A DNA stretch of 64,000 bases, from contig NZ_JAAFZA010000011.1 of assembly GCF_015356865.1 (NCBI RefSeq), positions 33,476-97,475 on the forward strand, read 5' to 3'. Below are positions 60,251-64,000 of this stretch, one piece after another (within the stretch, counting starts at the first letter, position 1; the number at the start of each line of letters is the position of its first letter). Position numbers and translations under genes: made by a program. The notes under the pieces were generated by a model that did no database searches, had not been told where the DNA came from, and worked only from the letters and a program-made list of their open reading frames with translations. The DNA is from Catenulispora pinisilvae (lineage in GTDB: Bacteria > Actinomycetota > Actinomycetes > Streptomycetales > Catenulisporaceae).

Positions 60251-61102
60251 ATGGAATCCGGAGCCGCCATGGAATCCGGTGTCGTCGTCGGCTACGACCA
60301 GCGTCCCGCCGGCGAGCGGGCGCTCGCCGAGGCTGCGGCGGAGGCGGATCGACGCGAGGTCCCGCTGATGGTGATCCACGCGCTCCACCACGCACCCGCG
60401 GCACCACCCGAGACTTCCGCAACCCAGGACCCCGTCGATCAGGCCGCCGACCAACTCCGGGCCGACCACCCCGGTCTGGCGATCCTCACCAGGGAGCTGG
60501 AAGGCCCCACCCCCACCATCCTGGCCGAACAGTCCTCGGACGCGGACCTGCTGGTACTGGGGCACCACGGCCGCGACGGCTTCCTGCGCCCCGGCTCCGT
60601 CGCCCGGCACACGGTGGCCCGCGCCACCTGCCCGGCCCTGGTGGTGCGCGGCTCGGAACACCGGACCCGGGGCACGGTCGTGGCCGCTGTCGACATCGGC
60701 GACAGCGCCGCCGAACTCCTCGATTTCGCCTACGCCGAGGCCGCCGCACGCGGCGCCCGCCTGAAGGCGGTCAGCGCACCCGGCACGCTGTGGCCACGCG
60801 TCTACACCGGCGACGCCGGCCCGCTCGGCCGTGCCCCGACCCAGGCCGCGGAGCGCGCCGAGGAGGCACTGGAGCAGGTGCTACAACCCTGGCCGGACCA
60901 GTACCCCGACGTAGTGACCGACCACGAACTCATCGAAGGCTCACCCACGGCATTCCTCACCGGCGCGACCACCTACGCCGACCTCATCGTCGTCGGCGCC
61001 CACCGCCGCGCAGACGGCCGCCCCGGCATGCGCGTCGGCCCGGTCGCCCAGACGCTGCTGCTGCACGCCGACTGCCCGGTCGCGCTCGTCCCGCACGACT
61101 GA
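60251..61102 (+). CDS. Tandem universal stress protein (two UspA domains)
   Basis: 283 aa from the ATG at 60251, with GGGAGG upstream. Two Usp domains: about 6-140 (GVVVGYDQRPAGERALAEAA ... LVLGHHGRDGFLRPGSVARH) and about 148-282 (GTVVAAVDIGDSAAELLDFA ... IVVGAHRRADGRPGMRVGPV). Both ends carry the ATP-binding G-x2-G-x9-G(S/T)-like loop. Cytoplasmic stress protein, typical of dormancy or oxidative response regulons. No SigB-type promoter was found directly upstream. Confidence 0.9.
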   Translation: MESGAAMESGVVVGYDQRPAGERALAEAAAEADRREVPLMVIHALHHAPAAPPETSATQDPVDQAADQLRADHPGLAILTRELEGPTPTILAEQSSDADLLVLGHHGRDGFLRPGSVARHTVARATCPALVVRGSEHRTRGTVVAAVDIGDSAAELLDFAYAEAAARGARLKAVSAPGTLWPRVYTGDAGPLGRAPTQAAERAEEALEQVLQPWPDQYPDVVTDHELIEGSPTAFLTGATTYADLIVVGAHRRADGRPGMRVGPVAQTLLLHADCPVALVPHD

Positions 61103-61107
61103 GGTAC

Positions 61108-61250
61108 CTCGAAACCCGCCCGCTCGAAACCGCGCCGCCTTGAAGACTGCCCGGCTCGAAGACTGCCCGGCTCGAAGACTGCCCGGCTCGAAAACTGCCC
61201 GGCTCGAAACCGCGCCGGCTCGAAGACTGCCCGGCTCGAAAACTGATGGG
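61108..61250. repeat. Tandem array of a 16-bp repeat (eight units plus one partial)
   Basis: Eight exact-length units of ctcgaagactgcccgg type at 61123-61250, with a 15-bp unit before them. A different 16-bp pair (ctctgccgtatcagcc) follows at 61276-61307. Lies between convergent uspA and rho genes. Confidence 0.9.
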
Positions 61251-61318
61251 CTGGCGCGCGCTACCTATCTCAGGACTCTGCCGTATCAGCCCTCTGCCGT
61301 TTCAGCCCCCGGCCGGCC

Positions 61319-62602
61319 TCAGACCCCCGCCGGCGTCGTCTGCCGAATCGACCGAAGAAACACATCGTTCCCGCTAGTCAGCTTCATCCGCTCCAGCAGC
61401 AGCTCAGCCGCCTGCTGAGTCGGCCGGGAAAGCAGCACCCGCCGCAGTCGTCGCAGCGCGTCGAGCTCGTCGCCCGGGACCAGGAGTTCCTCGCGCCGGG
61501 TGCTGGACCCGGCGACGTCGATCGCGGGGAAGATGCGCCGGTCGGCCAGGGCGCGGTCCAGCCGCAGCTCCATGTTGCCGGTGCTCTTGAGCTCCTCGAA
61601 GAAGTAGTCGTCAGCGCGGGATCCGGTGTCGACGAGCGCGGTGGCCAGGATCGTCACCGAGCCGCCCTCTTCCAGGTTCCGGGCGGCGCCGAAGAGGCGC
61701 TTGGGGGCGGCGACGGAGGCGGCGTCGACGCCACCGGACAGGGTGCGGCCGCCGGACTTGGCGTTGTTGTTGTGGGCCCGGCACAGGCGGGTGATGGAGT
61801 CGAGCAGGATCACGACGTCCTGCCCCGCCTCGGCCAGCCGCTTGGCGCGCTCCACGGCGAGTTCGGCGACGGCGATGTGCTCGCTGACCGGCCGGTCGAA
61901 GGTGGAGGCGATGACCTCGGCGGCCACCGAGCGGCGCATGTCGGTGACCTCTTCGGGGCGCTCGTCGAGCAGCACGACCATCAGGTGGCACTCGGGATGG
62001 TTGACGGTGACCGCCCGCGCGATGGCCTGCAGGAGCATGGTCTTGCCGGTCTTGGGCGGGGCCACGATCAGGCCGCGCTGGCCCTTGCCGATCGGGGAGA
62101 CCAGATCGATGGCGCGGGTGCTGTATCGCGCCGCATCGGTCTCCAGCCGCAGCCGCTGGTGGGGATGGAGCGGAGTCATGTCCCCGAACCGCGGCCGGGT
62201 GTGCGGCTGGTCCGCGGGCCGGCCGTTGACGGTGTCGACGCGCAGCAGCGGTCGGGCCTTGTCGGAGGTCTTGCCGGACTTGGAGGTGTAAGAGTCATCA
62301 GAGGCGTCGGACGGGTCGAGGGCGGCGGCGCCGACGATGAGGTCGCCGGGGCGCAGTCCGTGCCGACGGACCAGGGCCGGCGGGACGTACAGGTCCCGAG
62401 GGCCCGGCGCATAGCCGTCCACACGCAGGAAGCCATGCTGATCCTGCTGGTCGAGAATCCCGACGACCGGCATGACCGGCTGCGGATCCTGGGCGGTTTT
62501 GCTCCCAGCGTTCCTAGCGCTTCCAGCGCTCGCCGCCTTGCTGCGGGACTGCCTGGTCTTGGGAGATTCGGTCTTGGGGTGTTCGAGTGTTGCGGTACTC
62601 AT
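61319..62602 (-). CDS. rho: Short, divergent transcription termination factor Rho
   Basis: 427 aa from the ATG at 62600-62602 with AAAGGA upstream. RNA-binding OB domain (about 45-125: VVGILDQQDQHGFLRVDGYA), then the RecA-type ATPase with Walker A APPKTGKT (182-188), VVLLDERPEEVTDMRRSV, VILLDSITRLCRAHNN and GGRTLSGGVDAASVAAPKRL. The long basic N-terminal insertion of housekeeping actinobacterial Rho is missing. The region after SITRL (CRAHNNNAKSGG) differs from the usual ARAYN...PASG. Probably a second Rho; a primary copy should be elsewhere. May aid bicyclomycin tolerance or act on special transcripts (inference). Confidence 0.88.
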   Translation of the reverse strand: MSTATLEHPKTESPKTRQSRSKAASAGSARNAGSKTAQDPQPVMPVVGILDQQDQHGFLRVDGYAPGPRDLYVPPALVRRHGLRPGDLIVGAAALDPSDASDDSYTSKSGKTSDKARPLLRVDTVNGRPADQPHTRPRFGDMTPLHPHQRLRLETDAARYSTRAIDLVSPIGKGQRGLIVAPPKTGKTMLLQAIARAVTVNHPECHLMVVLLDERPEEVTDMRRSVAAEVIASTFDRPVSEHIAVAELAVERAKRLAEAGQDVVILLDSITRLCRAHNNNAKSGGRTLSGGVDAASVAAPKRLFGAARNLEEGGSVTILATALVDTGSRADDYFFEELKSTGNMELRLDRALADRRIFPAIDVAGSSTRREELLVPGDELDALRRLRRVLLSRPTQQAAELLLERMKLTSGNDVFLRSIRQTTPAGV

Positions 62603-62964
62603 GAGGAGTCCTTTCAAGGACAGAAGGGGGAGAGCGAGCCGTGCCGGTCGTCGGAGATTCACGAAGCGAGCGGCGGGTCACCGGAAACCACAGCGGACGG
62701 AGAAGTCCAGCTCTGCGCGCTCAATACGCGGGTCTGGAGACTCAGGTCCGGCGGTGAAGAAACGCCCTGCTGACGAGAACATCAGGTGGGCAATGAAAAC
62801 TGAAGGTGCATCGATAGCCGCGACATCAGAAATCAGCGGATCTTTGGGATGCTGAGGCTACAGTAGCACATGGTTCGTGGTGCCCAGCCCAATCCGGCCT
62901 GACCGACCCTGCGGCCCCGAGAAATCCCGTTGCGTCGGTCCAGCCCCCAGGTCAGGATCACGCC
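62603..62964. other. 362-bp divergent region between rho and a phosphotransferase
   Basis: No ORF with coding character. Contains GCTAC-A-GTAGC (62856-62866), a small palindrome whose minus-strand TACTGT could serve as a -10 for rho, giving a leader of about 250 bases. Long rho leaders often serve autoregulation. Confidence 0.4.
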
Positions 62965-63873
62965 ATGGTGATCTCCACTCTGGACGGCCGCGCCGGCATC
63001 GACGCAGCCCTGGTCAAGCGCCTGATCGCGGCGCAGTTCCCGCAGTGGGCCGACCTGCCGGTGGTCCCGGTCGAGCGCGACGGCAACGACAACCGCACCT
63101 ATCGCCTCGGCGAGGAGATGACCGCGCGCCTGCCGACCGCCGCCGGCTACGTGGCCGGTGTCGCGAAGGAGAACGAGTGGCTGCCACGCCTCGCGCCGCA
63201 CCTGCCGCTGCCGATCCCGAAGGTGCTGGGGACCGGCGCGCCGGGGGAGGGGTATCCGCATCCGTGGTCGATCCGGAACTGGCTGCCCGGCACGACGCTG
63301 GACCTGGAGCGGCTGGCCGACCCCGCCATGTTCGCGACCGACCTGGCCGCGTTCATCCACGCGCTTCAGGCCTGCGACACCACCGACGGCCCGCTGGCCG
63401 GCGCGCACAGCTTCTACCGCGGCGCCTCCCCGGCCCACTACGACGACGAGACCCGCCGCCTGCTGACAGAGCTCGAAGGCCGCGTCGACACCCGGCGCGC
63501 CGCAGCGGTCTGGAAAGCCGCCCTGGCCGCCGAGTGGACCGGCGCCCCGGTCTGGTTCCACGGCGACCTGGCCACCGGCAACCTGCTCATCGACCACGGC
63601 CGGCTGTCCGCCGTGATCGACTTCGGCACCAGCGGCGTCGGCGACCCGGCCTGCGACCTGGTCATCGCCTGGGTGACGCTGACCGGCCGGGCCCGCGAGG
63701 CCTTCCGCGGCGCGGTCCGTCAGGATCCGGCGACCTGGGCCCGGGCCCGTGGCTGGGCACTGTGGAAGGCGCTGATTCAGTTCGCTGAGGCGATCCGCGA
63801 CCACCCGGCCACGGCGCCGACCTTCGAGCGGGTCATCTCCGACGTCCTGGACGACCACGATCTGCATGGCTAA
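62965..63873 (+). CDS. Aminoglycoside phosphotransferase-family kinase
   Basis: 302 aa. APH fold: VVPVERDGNDNRTYRLGEEM (about 34-53), PIPKVLGTGAPGEGYPHPWS, catalytic loop WFHGDLATGNLL (about 197-208) and metal motif AVIDFGTSGVGDPACDL (about 215-231). Resembles actinomycete kinases that phosphorylate aminoglycosides, macrolides or small metabolites; substrate not resolved. Upstream of an IS630-type element that begins within 20 bases of its stop. Confidence 0.85.
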   Translation: MVISTLDGRAGIDAALVKRLIAAQFPQWADLPVVPVERDGNDNRTYRLGEEMTARLPTAAGYVAGVAKENEWLPRLAPHLPLPIPKVLGTGAPGEGYPHPWSIRNWLPGTTLDLERLADPAMFATDLAAFIHALQACDTTDGPLAGAHSFYRGASPAHYDDETRRLLTELEGRVDTRRAAAVWKAALAAEWTGAPVWFHGDLATGNLLIDHGRLSAVIDFGTSGVGDPACDLVIAWVTLTGRAREAFRGAVRQDPATWARARGWALWKALIQFAEAIRDHPATAPTFERVISDVLDDHDLHG

Positions 63874-63890
63874 CTAGTAGCTTGTCGCTT

Positions 63891-64000
63891 CTAATGTTTG
63901 GGATATAGGTGGCGGAGTCGGGTGCGGGCGTCGTCGGTGGTGAAGTGCCAGTGGACTTGGCGCTGGTCGGCGTTGACGGCGGTGGCCCAGGCCGCGAGTT
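63891..64000 (-). mobile_element. IS630-family transposase, C-terminal end (runs off window)
   Basis: The visible 35 residues read LAAWATAVNADQRQVHWHF and then TTDDARTRLRHLYPKH before TAG. FTTxDARxxLxHLYP is the usual end of IS630-type transposases. The DDE residues lie outside. The sequence ctagtagcttgtcgcttcta (63874-63893) probably contains the element end; IS630 elements target TA. Confidence 0.75.

Noticed and set aside
61108..61250. CRISPR array
   Set aside because: Units are contiguous 16-mers without spacers and there are no cas genes.

Overview
The window is very GC-rich, compactly coded DNA with many GTG starts and many 4-base ATGA/GTGA overlaps. It encodes Tat and lipoprotein signals, a SigF/SigB-type sigma factor with RsbW-like and STAS partners, a poly-HAMP hybrid kinase, RICIN-tagged secreted glycosidases and WXG100-like proteins. 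This points to a soil actinomycete of the Streptomyces/Catenulispora kind; the species cannot be named from sequence alone. No rRNA, tRNA or CRISPR array was seen.

Layout. (1) 1-9.8 kb, minus strand: a sugar-use locus with a lipoprotein polysaccharide deacetylase (cut by the window edge), a LacI repressor, a GH2 glycosidase, two sugar ABC permeases, a sugar-binding lipoprotein and a secreted beta-propeller glycosidase (GH93/sialidase fold) with two RICIN domains. Four copies of a TGCAACGTTGCA palindrome sit upstream of the binding protein and of the propeller enzyme and are probably the LacI operators. (2) 9.9-17 kb: a DUF4132 protein, a two-gene WXG100/type-VII-like pair, a conserved hypothetical and an aminoglycoside/hydroxyurea kinase. 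(3) 17-32.4 kb: a large organosulfur locus on the minus strand (FMN reductase, TauD-like dioxygenase, flavin reductase, SsuD, SsuA/C/B, an NtaA-like monooxygenase, a fused two-unit ABC exporter, a deleted aldo-keto reductase and a frameshifted second NtaA-like monooxygenase) with a divergent ROK regulator. A 27-aa Cys-containing leader peptide of the actinobacterial sulfur type precedes tauD. A matching promoter and a short ORF precede the frameshifted monooxygenase.

(4) 32.4-45.7 kb: a lipase-like SGNH hydrolase, a winged-helix regulator with a palindromic operator, and a stress-signalling region. The latter holds a head-to-head pair of truncated SpoIIE phosphatase and STAS genes, a 1362-aa HAMP-GAF-kinase-receiver protein coupled to an ANTAR-GAF-PAS-PP2C phosphatase, a roughly 630-bp composite inverted-repeat element, and STAS, anti-sigma, sigma factor and MEDS-anti-sigma genes. 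(5) 45.8-48.3 kb: small membrane proteins and a pyruvate oxidase-like ThDP enzyme. (6) 48.5-54.7 kb: a secreted GH89 alpha-N-acetylglucosaminidase divergent from its probable ROK repressor, then a Tat-exported amidohydrolase convergent with a zinc-finger TetR that seems to share operator half-sites with it.

(7) 54.9-61.1 kb: stress-type genes (YihY/BrkB, CsbD, a plasmid-stabilisation-like protein, PRC-barrel, acyl-CoA oxidase, tandem UspA), several with GTTT-N13-15-GGGNAT-like SigB/SigF promoters that could be read by the sigma factor encoded here. (8) 61.3-64 kb: a short, divergent Rho, an aminoglycoside-type phosphotransferase and the 3' end of an IS630-type transposase running off the right edge.
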